Translations under genes and position numbers: made by a program
DNA from: Bacillota bacterium
GTDB taxonomy: Bacteria; Bacillota; Clostridia; Lachnospirales; Cellulosilyticaceae
Length of the DNA stretch: 48,687 bases
Reading direction: 5' to 3'
Assembly (NCBI GenBank): GCA_023436395.1
Contig: JAEZJJ010000054.1
Location: forward strand, 1 to 48,687
Notes under the pieces: model-generated
The model's database searches: none
What the model saw: only the letters and a program-made list of their open reading frames with translations
Told to the model about the DNA's origin: nothing
Shown here: piece by piece, positions 1 through 8,376 of the stretch
Numbering within the stretch: the stretch's first letter is position 1
How the letters are laid out: each line of letters starts with the position of its first letter

Positions 1-1132
1 CTACTTTTTGTTTCTTATCTTTATTTAATTCGTTTGTATCTCTTTTCTCTTCTAGTACACTCTTTTCTTCCTTTTTCTTATTGATTAAGTAACTAATATA
101 GGCACTACACGCTGAGAAGAGTAAGATTAACCCTGTAATGACTTGTGCAATCTCTTGCTGAACACCTACTACAGAACTCATATAATTACTTCCTTTAGAA
201 ATAATGATAATTAATAATGAAGAGAACAAAATACCTACTGGGTTTGAATTACCTAAAAGTGATACTGCAATCCCATCAAAACCTACACTACTTAGTACCT
301 TAGGCTGAATAGATGAGAAATAACCTAAATAGTAAGTTACTCCTGCAAGTCCTGCTAAGAGACCTGACAAGGTCATAGCTAGAACTATATTCTTACCCAC
401 ACCCATCCCTGCATAGTTAGCTGCTTTTTTATTAAGCCCTACTGTCTTCATTTCATAACCTATGCGTGTTTTATCTAGCATAAATTTCACCAAGAAAATG
501 GTAGGAATCACTAGTATAAATCCTAATGGAATGTCTATCTTTAGTCCCCCTAACTCAAAGTCTGCTAGGGTAAGCCTTGCTGCCCCTGATACATTTCTAG
601 ATTGACGTGATACAGGGTTAATATAATACACATTAATAAAGAAACTAATGACATATTGCAAGATGTAGTTAATCATAATGGAGGAAACAACTTCATTAAT
701 ATTAAACTTATATTTAAGCCATCCAATAAGTGCTCCTACTAAAGCCCCCATTAATGCCCCTATCAGAATAACCAGTGGTTTAGCAATAAAGCTTGGTAAG
801 TCAGCATAGCCTACAAGAATACTTGCCACGAAACCGCCAATGAGCATTTGTCCTGATACCCCTATATTAAATAGCCCTGTTTTAAAGGCAACTGCTACAG
901 CTAGCGCTGCAAAAATCATAGGTGTTAAGGCGTTTAGCATACTCATAAAGTCTGTAAGCATATTTTTCTTAGCTGCATAACTTTCTTTGGGTAATAATCC
1001 AGAACCTTGTAGTAAACTTATAAAGGCTTCAATTGGATTCTTCCCCATAACTAAAATAACTACAGCCCCCATTATAAGACTAAGTAATACTGCCACTATT
1101 GGGATGATTATTTTTTGATACTTATTTTTCAT
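1..1132 (-). CDS. Nucleoside-type (BMP family) ABC transporter permease, 3' end cut off
   Basis: This is an integral membrane permease of the BMP/NupNOPQ-like nucleoside importer family. The reading frame starts at ATG 1132-1130 (MKNKYQKIII...) and stays open to position 1 without a stop, giving at least 377 codons, so the gene leaves the window. Many hydrophobic segments are visible, with family-like stretches such as FKTGLFNIGVSGQMLIGG and GFDGIAVSLLGNSNPVGI. The C-terminal part seen here is a Lys/Glu-rich cytoplasmic tail. The start codon lies inside the last codons of the upstream ATPase gene (11-nt overlap), which suggests translational coupling. A second permease (NupQ-like) is expected outside the window. 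The substrate (nucleosides) is inferred from family and neighbours. Confidence 0.88.
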   Translation of the reverse strand, partial: MKNKYQKIIIPIVAVLLSLIMGAVVILVMGKNPIEAFISLLQGSGLLPKESYAAKKNMLTDFMSMLNALTPMIFAALAVAVAFKTGLFNIGVSGQMLIGGFVASILVGYADLPSFIAKPLVILIGALMGALVGALIGWLKYKFNINEVVSSIMINYILQYVISFFINVYYINPVSRQSRNVSGAARLTLADFELGGLKIDIPLGFILVIPTIFLVKFMLDKTRIGYEMKTVGLNKKAANYAGMGVGKNIVLAMTLSGLLAGLAGVTYYLGYFSSIQPKVLSSVGFDGIAVSLLGNSNPVGILFSSLLIIIISKGSNYMSSVVGVQQEIAQVITGLILLFSACSAYISYLINKKKEEKSVLEEKRDTNELNKDKKQKV

Positions 1133-2660
1133 TAGAAGTCACCCCCATCATATATTCGCCTACAGTTTGGCTATCTAATGTCTCTGCTGGTGCAATTCTA
1201 AGTAACTCTCCATTATAAATAACCCCTATGGTATCAGCTAAGTTCATGACTTCCTCTAATTCTAAAGAAATAAGAAGAATAGCATGACCTGCATCACGCT
1301 GGGCTAGAATTTGTCTATGAATTTTCTCAATAGCACCAATATCTAGACCACGTGTAGGTTGAACGAAAATCATGAGCGGTGCATTTTGTTCTATTTCCCT
1401 GGCAATAATGGCTTTTTGCTGATTACCACCTGACATAGCTCGTACAGGTGTTTTGGCTCCTTGACCACTGCGAATATCATAATCTTTAATTAGCTCATAG
1501 GTATAGGTTTCAAATGCTTCTTTATTTAAAATTCCCTTTTGGCAATAGGGTGGTTCATAGTAGTTTTTAAGTATCATATTCTCTGAGAGTTCAAAATCCA
1601 AAACTAGGCCTGTATTTTGTCTATCTTCTGGTATGTAACCTATGCCTCTTTGTGTACGCACTCTGATGCTTTCATGGGTAATATCTTCTCCTGATAAAAT
1701 GATTTTCCCTTCGCTTACCTTCACTAACCCTGCAATAGCATCTGCTACTTCTACTTGTCCATTACCTGATACCCCTGCAATGGCGAAGATCTCTCCTGCT
1801 CTAATAGAAAAAGAAACATCCTTAACTACTGGAAAATGATCTTGATTTTTCACTGTTAAGTGTTCTACCTTTAAAATCTCTTTTCCTAGGTGAGCTGGCT
1901 TTTTATCCACAGTAAAGTTAACTTCTCTACCTACCATTAGATTTGCCATCTCTTTAGTAGAAGTTTTCTCCGTTTCTATAACATCCACTAATTTCCCTCT
2001 GCAAAGAATCGCACAACGGTCAGCAACCTTCTTGATTTCCTCTAACTTATGAGTAATTAAGATAATAGTTTTTCCTGCCGCTCTAAGTTCTTTAATAATA
2101 CCAAGTAAAAATTCTATCTCTTGAGGAGTAAGCACCGCTGTTGGCTCATCAAAAATGAGAATCTCTGCTTTTCTATAAAGCATCTTGAGAATCTCCACAC
2201 GTTGTTGAATGGATACACTCACATCTTCTATCTTTTGAGTAGGGTCTACTTCTAGGCCATAGCGCTTGGAAAGCTCTGAGATCTTTTTATTGGTATCCTT
2301 GATATTTACCCAAGGCAAAAGCCCCATTACACGTTTCATAGGTTCTTGCCCTAATATAATATTTTCAGCAATAGTATAATCATGTACTAACTTAAAGTGT
2401 TGATGTACCATTCCAATATTAAGCTTTGTGGCTTGGGCAGGAGAAGCAATTCTCACCTTTTCTCCTCTTATGTAAATTTCTCCTTCATCAGGTTCATACA
2501 TACCAAAGAGCATACTCATTAATGTAGATTTTCCTGCTCCATTCTCACCTAGTAGCGCATAGATTTCACCTTTTTTAATCTGAATAGAAACATCATCATT
2601 GGCAACTATTCCAGGAAACCTTTTAGTGATATGGTGCATTTCAATGATATATTCACTCAT
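1122..2660 (-). CDS. Nucleoside/sugar-type ABC transporter ATPase with two nucleotide-binding domains
   Basis: A 512-aa ATPase with two fused ABC domains that powers import through the neighbouring permease. Domain 1 has Walker A GENGAGKST (residues 38-46) and Walker B ILIFDEPTAVLT (about 167-178), with a degenerate signature (VSVSIQQRVEI). Domain 2 has a degenerate Walker A (GVSGNGQ) but a full signature MSGGNQQK, and Gln replaces the catalytic Glu in FVQPTRGLD. This asymmetry is typical of the BMP/nucleoside subfamily. It lies downstream of the binding-protein gene with a hairpin terminator between them, and its end overlaps the permease start. Nucleoside specificity is inferred from family resemblance. 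Confidence 0.93.
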   Translation of the reverse strand: MSEYIIEMHHITKRFPGIVANDDVSIQIKKGEIYALLGENGAGKSTLMSMLFGMYEPDEGEIYIRGEKVRIASPAQATKLNIGMVHQHFKLVHDYTIAENIILGQEPMKRVMGLLPWVNIKDTNKKISELSKRYGLEVDPTQKIEDVSVSIQQRVEILKMLYRKAEILIFDEPTAVLTPQEIEFLLGIIKELRAAGKTIILITHKLEEIKKVADRCAILCRGKLVDVIETEKTSTKEMANLMVGREVNFTVDKKPAHLGKEILKVEHLTVKNQDHFPVVKDVSFSIRAGEIFAIAGVSGNGQVEVADAIAGLVKVSEGKIILSGEDITHESIRVRTQRGIGYIPEDRQNTGLVLDFELSENMILKNYYEPPYCQKGILNKEAFETYTYELIKDYDIRSGQGAKTPVRAMSGGNQQKAIIAREIEQNAPLMIFVQPTRGLDIGAIEKIHRQILAQRDAGHAILLISLELEEVMNLADTIGVIYNGELLRIAPAETLDSQTVGEYMMGVTSNEK

Positions 2661-2721
2661 TCTCCCTTTCCCTCCTTATTGATCCTCTTCTCTACTGTCT
2701 TTCCTCTCTTCCGTTTAAAAA

Positions 2722-2754
2722 AGGCTGCTGCACATTCTTATTGCACAACAGCCT
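2722..2754 (-). terminator. Hairpin between binding-protein and ATPase genes
   Basis: On the minus strand, 13-nt arms (2742-2754 and 2722-2734) pair with three G-U wobbles around a 7-nt loop, followed by six T residues. It sits right after the lipoprotein gene and before the ATPase gene. It probably acts as a partial terminator that lets the binding protein be made in excess of the transporter. Confidence 0.75.
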
Positions 2755-2788
2755 ACTCATTATTAATTACTCTCTTTAGAAAACTAGC

Positions 2789-3982
2789 CTATTTTAATCC
2801 CGGGAAATCTTCTGGAAGTGTGCCACTGAAATTTGATGGAGGCACTATTGCTCCAGATTTTACTAAATCATAAGCTGCACTTACTTCCTCTATTGTTTCC
2901 TGGGATAATTGTTGACGTCCTTCAGTTACTACAAGACCTGTAGAATCTGTATCAGCTTTTAATAAGTAGTTGCCACCTTTGAAAGAACCATCTGCAATAG
3001 CTGTTAATTGGCGATTTACGTTAATTCCCATGTTTTTAATACCTGATGAAAGTATTACATTTTTATCTCCATTGACACCATCGTCAAATTGGTCAACGTC
3101 ACAACCTATTATTTTTACATCTGTAGCTTCTTTAGCTGCTGTAAGTACACCTGTACCTGAACCACCAGCTGCTACGAAAAGGATATCACATCCTTCATTA
3201 ATCAGAGCTGCACCTACTACTTTACCTGTAGCTGGATCACTAAAGTCACCAATATAGTTACCACCTACATTTGCACCTGTTACATCTGTGCCCGCATAAG
3301 AAGCAATTTCTACAATCTCAGCTTTTGCACCAAGTTTTGTATTGGCATAGTTGACACCTGCTTCAAACCCATATTGATAGTTAACATTGGATGGATAAGC
3401 AATACCGTTTACAACGGCTACTTTACCTGTCTTTGTTTCTTTAGCTGCTGCAATACCTGCAAAGAAACCACTTTCTTGTTCAGCAAATTGCATTGCATAA
3501 ACATTATCTAATGCAATCTCATTCCCTTCAGCATCGGCTGGATAACTGTCTACAAGGATAAATTTCTTATCTGGATTTTCTTGTGCTATCGCTGCAATAC
3601 CTGCAAACTGGTAACCAGGTGTTACAATAACATCATAGTCTGCTACAACATCTGCTACTGCTTGAACGGATGCTGCAATGTCTTGCTCTTGTACTGTTTT
3701 TACAGTTGCATTTGGATTAGCTTTTATGTACTCTAATATACCATTGTAATTATCTTGATTGAAAGAAGCATCATCTACGCCTGATGGACTTGTAACAATT
3801 ACAATCTTCATGCCTTCTTCTGATGGCTGCGTACTTTCTGGTGCTGTACTTTCTGATGCTGTACTTTCTTGTGGTGTAATACTCTCAGCTGGTTTAGCTT
3901 CTTTACCTGAGCTACAACCCACCACTGCCATCATCATTACTAAAGATAAAGCCATAGCAATTTTCTTAGATAGAATCTTCAT
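2789..3982 (-). CDS. BMP family substrate-binding lipoprotein (PnrA/NupN-like)
   Basis: A 397-aa extracellular, lipid-anchored binding protein. The N-terminus is a lipoprotein signal (MKILSKKIAMALSLVMMMAV) with lipobox VVGC and Cys23 as the anchor. Next comes a Ser/Thr/Pro/Glu-rich linker with repeated STxxEST units (about 33-55). The remainder is a periplasmic-binding-protein fold of the BMP/PnrA family (IVTSPSGVDDASFNQDNYNG, FILVDSYPADAEGNEIALDN, AVVNGIAYPSN, IGCDVDQFDD). It has a clear AGGAGG ribosome-binding site and leads the transporter operon. Family members bind purine or other nucleosides; the exact ligand is inferred. Confidence 0.92.
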   Translation of the reverse strand: MKILSKKIAMALSLVMMMAVVGCSSGKEAKPAESITPQESTASESTAPESTQPSEEGMKIVIVTSPSGVDDASFNQDNYNGILEYIKANPNATVKTVQEQDIAASVQAVADVVADYDVIVTPGYQFAGIAAIAQENPDKKFILVDSYPADAEGNEIALDNVYAMQFAEQESGFFAGIAAAKETKTGKVAVVNGIAYPSNVNYQYGFEAGVNYANTKLGAKAEIVEIASYAGTDVTGANVGGNYIGDFSDPATGKVVGAALINEGCDILFVAAGGSGTGVLTAAKEATDVKIIGCDVDQFDDGVNGDKNVILSSGIKNMGINVNRQLTAIADGSFKGGNYLLKADTDSTGLVVTEGRQQLSQETIEEVSAAYDLVKSGAIVPPSNFSGTLPEDFPGLK

Positions 3983-4033
3983 AATATCCTCCTATTATTT
4001 TAATAAAAATATAAATGTTCAAAATATAAAAGT

Positions 4034-4062
4034 ATTTTATCACTATATTATACATTTTTCAA
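4034..4062 (-). promoter_or_regulatory. Putative sigma-A promoter of the BMP transporter operon
   Basis: On the minus strand TTGAAA (4062-4057), a 17-bp spacer and TAAAAT (4039-4034) lie about 50-80 bp upstream of the binding-protein start codon. A second TATAAT-like hexamer (4052-4047) overlaps it, so the exact start point is uncertain. Confidence 0.5.
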
Positions 4063-4159
4063 CTAAAATAAACATATGTCGCCTTTACTCGTCATTCATT
4101 TTGAGTTTTCTTAGTCTATATGAAAGTGGACTAGTAGTCACATTTTTTCCACACGATAA

Positions 4160-4199
4160 AAAGAGATAAAATTACATTTATACGTAATCTTATCTCTTT
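4160..4199 (-). terminator. Second hairpin downstream of csp
   Basis: Arms 4160-4175 and 4184-4199 form a 16-bp stem with an 8-nt loop. The one non-Watson-Crick position is a G-U pair in minus-strand RNA but an A-C mismatch in plus-strand RNA. It lies behind the first csp terminator, so it looks like a back-up terminator, though the T-tract is short. Confidence 0.45.
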
Positions 4200-4234
4200 C
4201 CTATTTTTTATTTAATTAAAACAACACATCAAAA

Positions 4235-4280
4235 GAGGGCTATTATCATAATGATTTTAATCACTATTATAACAACCCTC
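4235..4280 (-). terminator. Imperfect hairpin terminator after csp
   Basis: GAGGG (4235-4239) and CCCTC (4276-4280) close an interrupted AT-rich stem immediately downstream of the cold-shock gene. The inner part and right flank are nearly identical to the hairpin after metY at 4819-4867. Confidence 0.6.
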
Positions 4281-4300
4281 TTCTTAATCATTTTAAATGA

Positions 4301-4498
4301 TTATGCTTTTACAACGTTTTCAGCTTGAGCGCCACGTGCACCTTTTGTAATATCAAAGTTTACTTTTTGCCCTTCTTCAAGAGATTTAAATCCATCTCCT
4401 TGGATTGCTGAGAAATGTACGAATACATCATCTCCACCTTCTCTAGAAATAAAACCGAATCCTTTTTCTGCGTTAAACCATTTAACTGTACCTGTCAT
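4301..4498 (-). CDS. Cold-shock domain protein (CspA family)
   Basis: A 65-aa single-domain RNA/ssDNA-binding protein, full length for the family. RNP1 KGFGFI (residues 12-17) and RNP2 VFVHF (25-29) are intact, with the usual WFNAEKG start and GxxAENV end. Such proteins act as RNA chaperones. The SD (AGGAGG) precedes the ATG and overlaps a 10-bp palindrome (4501-4510) that could form a small SD-masking hairpin. The gene is monocistronic, with a consensus promoter at 4649-4677, a leader of about 140 nt holding a very long hairpin, and its own terminator. Leader-based control is inferred. Confidence 0.97.
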   Translation of the reverse strand: MTGTVKWFNAEKGFGFISREGGDDVFVHFSAIQGDGFKSLEEGQKVNFDITKGARGAQAENVVKA

Positions 4499-4542
4499 TT
4501 GAGGTACCTCCTAATTATTATTTCTGTAATGGCTGCAAATAA

Positions 4543-4606
4543 AAATTCACATACTATTACAGATTACATTGAGTGGTGCATATAATCTCTAATAACATGT
4601 GAATTT
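4543..4606 (-). promoter_or_regulatory. Long hairpin in the csp 5' leader
   Basis: Arms 4583-4606 and 4543-4566 (24 nt each) pair along their whole length in minus-strand RNA with one G-G mismatch and two G-U wobbles, closing a 16-nt loop (4567-4582). The wobbles pair only in the csp-sense RNA. The stem is followed by a T-rich run (TTTTTATTT) and ends 44 nt upstream of the csp start codon. It could be a thermosensitive leader structure or an attenuator. Confidence 0.8.
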
Positions 4607-4648
4607 CAACATCTTTTAAAGCTATAAACGACTACTTAACTCTTCCTC

Positions 4649-4677
4649 AGTATATACCTCTCCACATTATTTGTCAA
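4649..4677 (-). promoter_or_regulatory. Sigma-A promoter of csp
   Basis: Perfect -35 TTGACA (4677-4672), 17-bp spacer, and -10 TATACT (4654-4649) on the minus strand. This places the transcript start near 4642, giving a leader of about 144 nt. Confidence 0.8.
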
Positions 4678-4818
4678 TACAATTATATAAAATAATTTAT
4701 AGTTATAATTTTAAAAATTTACTTTAGTGGAATTATCATCTATTATTCTATTTTCCAAAATTATTTCTTTTATTTTCCCTCATTTGTTTTCTCTATTCTC
4801 TTACACTATATACCATAA

Positions 4819-4867
4819 AGAGAGTTGTTATCATAATGATTTTTAATCACTCCTGTAACAACCCTCT
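4819..4867 (-). terminator. Hairpin terminator after metY
   Basis: Twelve-nt arms 4856-4867 and 4819-4830 pair with one G-U wobble on the minus strand, about 20 bp after the metY stop codon. The T-tract (CTCTCTTTAT) is modest. The internal sequence is shared with the csp terminator. Confidence 0.65.
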
Positions 4868-4889
4868 TCTTAATCTATACTCTTTATCA

Positions 4890-6152
4890 TTAAAGCTGCG
4901 CTAAGCTTTGCTCAATATCTTCAATAATGTCCTCTATATTTTCAAGTCCTACTGAAAAGCGAATCATTCCTGGATTAATACCTGCTGCCACTAATTGCTC
5001 ATCTGTTAATTGACGGTGTGTTTCACTAGCAGGATGAAGGACACAAGTACGAATATCTGCTACATGGACTTCATTAGAAGCAAGTTTTAAGCCATCCATA
5101 AATTTAATAGCATTTTCTTTTCCACCTTTAATAATGATAGAGATTACTCCACTTGAACCTTTTAAGTATTTCTTAGCTAGTTCATAGCAATCATCTGTTT
5201 CAAGGCCTGGATAGATTACTTTCTCAATCTTATCAGATTGAGCAAAGTACTTGGCTACTTCCATAGCATTTTTACAGTATCTTTCCATTCTAATGGCTAA
5301 AGTTTCAAGTCCTAAGTTTAAAAGGAAAGCTGAATTAGCTGCTGGATACATACCATAATCTCTCATAAGCTGCATTCTTGCTTTAATGATATAAGCTGCT
5401 TTTCCATAGTTTTCAGTATATGTAATACCATGATAGGTTTCATCGGGTTCAGTAAATTCTGGGAAGTTACCATTTGCCCAATCAAAGTTTCCACTATCAA
5501 CAATTACTCCTCCTACTTGCAGTGCATGACCATCCATGTACTTAGAAGTAGAATGAACTACAATGTCTGCTCCAAATTCAAAAGGTTTACAAAGAATAGG
5601 TGTTGCAAAGGTATTATCAATAATAAGTGGTACCCCATGAGCATGGGCAATACGTGCAAATTTCTCAATATCCAAAACACAAAGTGCTGGATTAGCAAGT
5701 GTTTCCCCAAACACTGCTTTGGTATTAGGCTTAAATGCTGCATGGATGGTCTCTTCATCTGCATTTTGATCTACAAATATACATTCAATCCCTTGTTTCT
5801 TTAAAGTTGCTGCAAAGAGATTAACTGTGCCACCATAAATTGCAGAGGTACTTATAAAGCTATCCCCAGCTTTACAAATATTTAAGATAGATAAAAGAGA
5901 AGCACCTTGCCCTGATGTGGTACACATTGCTCCAACCCCACCTTCAAGAGCTGCAATTTTCTCTTCTACTGCCATAACCGTTGGATTTGCAAAACGTGAA
6001 TAAATAACAGCTTTTGTTGGCTCATCAAAGACATCCCCAACTTCTTTTGTAGAATCAAATACATAGGTTGTACTTTGATAAATAGGCATTACGCGAGGTT
6101 CACCATTCTGTGGTGTGTAACCTGCATGTAGGCATTTGGTCTCATCTCTCAT
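4890..6152 (-). CDS. metY: O-acetylhomoserine sulfhydrylase (PLP-dependent Cys/Met metabolism enzyme)
   Basis: A 420-aa cytoplasmic enzyme expected to make homocysteine (or methionine) from O-acetylhomoserine and sulfide. The PLP-binding lysine is Lys204 in HSTSKYMDGH, with Asp179 in IIDNTF. SRFANPT (52-58) and TSGQGA (79-84) are typical of the Cys/Met-metabolism PLP family. The length and the region FDWANGNFPEF plus LNLGLETLAIRMERYCKNA favour MetY over cystathionine lyases (about 380 aa). GGAGG lies 8 nt before the ATG. It is monocistronic with its own terminator, and I see no S-box or T-box in the 200-bp upstream region. Methionine gamma-lyase is the main alternative. Confidence 0.85.
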   Translation of the reverse strand: MRDETKCLHAGYTPQNGEPRVMPIYQSTTYVFDSTKEVGDVFDEPTKAVIYSRFANPTVMAVEEKIAALEGGVGAMCTTSGQGASLLSILNICKAGDSFISTSAIYGGTVNLFAATLKKQGIECIFVDQNADEETIHAAFKPNTKAVFGETLANPALCVLDIEKFARIAHAHGVPLIIDNTFATPILCKPFEFGADIVVHSTSKYMDGHALQVGGVIVDSGNFDWANGNFPEFTEPDETYHGITYTENYGKAAYIIKARMQLMRDYGMYPAANSAFLLNLGLETLAIRMERYCKNAMEVAKYFAQSDKIEKVIYPGLETDDCYELAKKYLKGSSGVISIIIKGGKENAIKFMDGLKLASNEVHVADIRTCVLHPASETHRQLTDEQLVAAGINPGMIRFSVGLENIEDIIEDIEQSLAQL

Positions 6153-6262
6153 CTTCTTATCCTCCGAAACTAATCTTATTATCTATTTTATATTTTCCTG
6201 TTTATATCTATATGTTACCATAATTTTTTAGTTATACAGTAATGTCAAAAAACTATAATCCA

Positions 6263-6281
6263 GTATAGCTTTTAGCTATAC
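6263..6281. other. Short perfect inverted repeat upstream of metY
   Basis: GTATAGCT, a 3-nt spacer and AGCTATAC form a perfect 8-bp inverted repeat about 110 bp upstream of the metY start and close to a minus-strand TTGACA (6248-6243). It may be an operator; no matching regulator gene is adjacent. Confidence 0.4.
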
Positions 6282-6297
6282 CACATACCCTTATAAA

Positions 6298-6349
6298 AAA
6301 TAAAGACCTACTTTAAGTGGTTTTTACACTTTCAAGTAAGTCTTTATTT
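6298..6349 (-). terminator. Rho-independent terminator after mscS
   Basis: Sixteen-nt arms (6334-6349 and 6298-6313) pair with one G-U wobble, with an inner helix AAGTG/CACTT, followed on the minus strand by a run of T (TTTTTTATAAGG). It lies about 10 bp after the mscS stop codon. Confidence 0.85.
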
Positions 6350-6359
6350 CTAAAAACAT

Positions 6360-7190
6360 TTATTTTTCTTTTACATGGATATCTAATTTATTGTATGGAA
6401 TCTCAATACCTTCATCATCTAATTTTACTTTCACCGCTTCCATAAGATTAAGGTAAACGCTCCAATAATCAGTTGTTTTTGCCCATACACGGATGGTAAA
6501 GGTGACAGAGCTACTTTCTAATGCTGTAATCCCTACAAAAGGTTCTGGATTATCTAATACTAATTCATTCTTTTTAATCACTTCGTGTAATGCCTCTTTT
6601 ACCTTATCTATAGGTGCACTATAGCTTACTCCAAAGCTAAGATCTACTCTTCTTGTGTCTTTAGCTGAGTAATTAATAAGACTGCTGTTAGCTAACTCCC
6701 CATTTGGAATAAGAATTTGCTTATTATCTCCTGTAATTAACGTCGTATAGAAAATCTTTATATGTTCTACGGTTCCTATATACTTATCTGTCTCAATGAA
6801 ATCACCTACTCTAAATGGTCTAATAAGTAGGATGATAAATCCACCTGCAAAGTTGGATAGACTTCCCTGAAGGGCAAGACCTATCGCTAATCCTGCTGAT
6901 GCAATAAGAGCAGCAAAAGAACTTGTATCAATCCCTACATACCCCATCACCACAAGAAGTAATAATACTTTTAATGCTAGTCCTATAAAGGAATGAAGAA
7001 ATGATTTTAATGTAGGATCTATACTTCTTTTCTCTAATAATCGCATGATTCTTTTGGTTACTTGATTAATGATTTTCCACCCTAACCAAAGTATAACCAA
7101 CCCTATTACAATTCTAATTCCATTACTTGTAACCCACTCATATACTTTTTCTATAAGTGCATTAAGGTCTAATGTTGTGCTTTGTTCCAT
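6360..7190 (-). CDS. Small-conductance mechanosensitive channel (MscS family)
   Basis: A 276-aa membrane channel that would release solutes on osmotic down-shock. The N-terminal transmembrane helices (about 22-40, 66-85, 88-110) are followed by the pore-lining TM3 with its Gly/Ala pattern (AIGLALQGSLSNFAGGFIILL). Then comes the conserved RPFRVGDFIE, a beta domain (GTVEHIKIFYTTLITGDNKQILIPNG) and an alpha/beta C-terminus ending in IPYNKLDIHVKE. The length matches the MscS core family. It lies 95 bp downstream of the LysR gene with its own SD (AAGGGA) and ends at a strong terminator. Functional specificity (MscS versus YkuT-like) cannot be told. Confidence 0.95.
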   Translation of the reverse strand: MEQSTTLDLNALIEKVYEWVTSNGIRIVIGLVILWLGWKIINQVTKRIMRLLEKRSIDPTLKSFLHSFIGLALKVLLLLVVMGYVGIDTSSFAALIASAGLAIGLALQGSLSNFAGGFIILLIRPFRVGDFIETDKYIGTVEHIKIFYTTLITGDNKQILIPNGELANSSLINYSAKDTRRVDLSFGVSYSAPIDKVKEALHEVIKKNELVLDNPEPFVGITALESSSVTFTIRVWAKTTDYWSVYLNLMEAVKVKLDDEGIEIPYNKLDIHVKEK

Positions 7191-7285
7191 AACTTACGTC
7201 CCTTTCTTGTTTAATAATATGTTCTTGTTTAAATGTATGTTCTTTTCTATCTTATCTCTTTGCCTCAATTATGACAACCTACAAA

Positions 7286-8233
7286 TCAGGAACTAACAGA
7301 TATCGCTATTCTCTTTAAAGCTTCTAAATAGATTTCTCCTAATGCCGTAAGGGTTGTATCCTTATGTATAATTGTCCCCACACAGATTTTCTCATCTACA
7401 TCCAAAGGAATGGATACGATATCTTCCCCATGAAGATACTCAGGGAATACTCCTGTTGAAAAGGTATAAGCGCTAACACCTATCATCATATTAACTACTG
7501 CAGCTCGGTCGCTTACTTTGATGCTTTTTTTCACACTACGAGTGCTTAACACTTCTTCTGAGAAGTAAAAAGAGTTTTGCTCACCTTGTTCAAAGGATAC
7601 ACAAGGAAAGTTTTCTAATTCCTCCAGAGTAATTACCTTGTTCTGGGCCAGCGGATGATACTTATATAAAAATACATGGGGTCTTGCCGTAAAAAGCTCA
7701 GTAAAAACTAAATTACTTTCCTTTAAAAGCTTTCCAATCACTGGCGCATTAAATTCTGATAAATAAATAAGTCCAATCTCACTTCTAAGATTTTTCACAT
7801 CATCAATGACTTCATAGGTCTTAGTTTCTCTAAAGGTGAATTCATATTCCTTTCCTCCAAATTCCTTAATCAAGTCTACAAAAGCATTAGCTGCAAAAAG
7901 ATAATGATGAGTAGACACAGAAAAGCGTTGTTTAGCTGGCATGCCACTTAAGTACTTTTGTTCTAAAAGCTCTGATTGTTGAAGTACTTGCCTGGCATAA
8001 CCTAAGAATTCTGCGCCTTCTGTAGAGATTTGAATGCCTCTATTAGTCCTTGTAAAGATTGTAATCTTAATCTCCTTTTCTAAATCTTTAATGGCATTAG
8101 ATAAACTAGGTTGTGAGATAAATAGGTATTTGGCTGCTTCATTAATGGAACCTCTATCTGCTATAGCCACTGCGTATTTTAACTGCTGTAATGTCAAGAA
8201 TTGTCCCTCCCCATATTCCTTTTTCTTCGTCAT
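7286..8233 (-). CDS. LysR-family transcriptional regulator
   Basis: A regulator of about 315 aa with an N-terminal winged helix (LQQLKYAVAIADRGSINEAAKYLFISQPSLSNAIKDLE) and a C-terminal effector-binding domain of periplasmic-binding fold (NLVFTELFTARPHVFLYKYHPL...). An upstream ATG at 8260 would add nine residues but has no ribosome-binding site. ATG 8233 has a weak AGGA just ahead and fits the normal distance to the helix-turn-helix, so I prefer it. It lies upstream of and co-directional with mscS (95-bp gap); a joint transcript is possible. The ligand and targets are unknown. Confidence 0.9.
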   Translation of the reverse strand: MTKKKEYGEGQFLTLQQLKYAVAIADRGSINEAAKYLFISQPSLSNAIKDLEKEIKITIFTRTNRGIQISTEGAEFLGYARQVLQQSELLEQKYLSGMPAKQRFSVSTHHYLFAANAFVDLIKEFGGKEYEFTFRETKTYEVIDDVKNLRSEIGLIYLSEFNAPVIGKLLKESNLVFTELFTARPHVFLYKYHPLAQNKVITLEELENFPCVSFEQGEQNSFYFSEEVLSTRSVKKSIKVSDRAAVVNMMIGVSAYTFSTGVFPEYLHGEDIVSIPLDVDEKICVGTIIHKDTTLTALGEIYLEALKRIAISVSS

Positions 8234-8347
8234 TGTTCCTATCTCATTATTCAAGAACATAACTAATCAAATACTATCAAAAGCCTATTAACACATATAT
8301 CTTTATTATACTCATAATTACTACAAAAAGAATTCTTTTATATTTAT

Positions 8348-8376
8348 ACTTAAAAATCATAGGTGTATTTTTAAGT
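8348..8376 (-). terminator. AT-rich hairpin after the metallo-hydrolase gene
   Basis: A perfect 10-bp inverted repeat (ACTTAAAAAT, 9-nt loop, ATTTTTAAGT) directly abuts the stop codon of the gene at 8377. Stability is low because of AT content, so it is a weak terminator candidate. Confidence 0.45.

Noticed and set aside
3759..4169. 136-aa plus-strand ORF overlapping the BMP gene
   Set aside because: It is antisense to the clear lipoprotein gene, has no SD, and its composition is that of a shadow frame.
6153..6359. S-box, T-box or other riboswitch ahead of metY
   Set aside because: Only about 200 bp is present, much of it the mscS terminator; no T-box core or S-box pattern is visible, only a short 8-bp hairpin.
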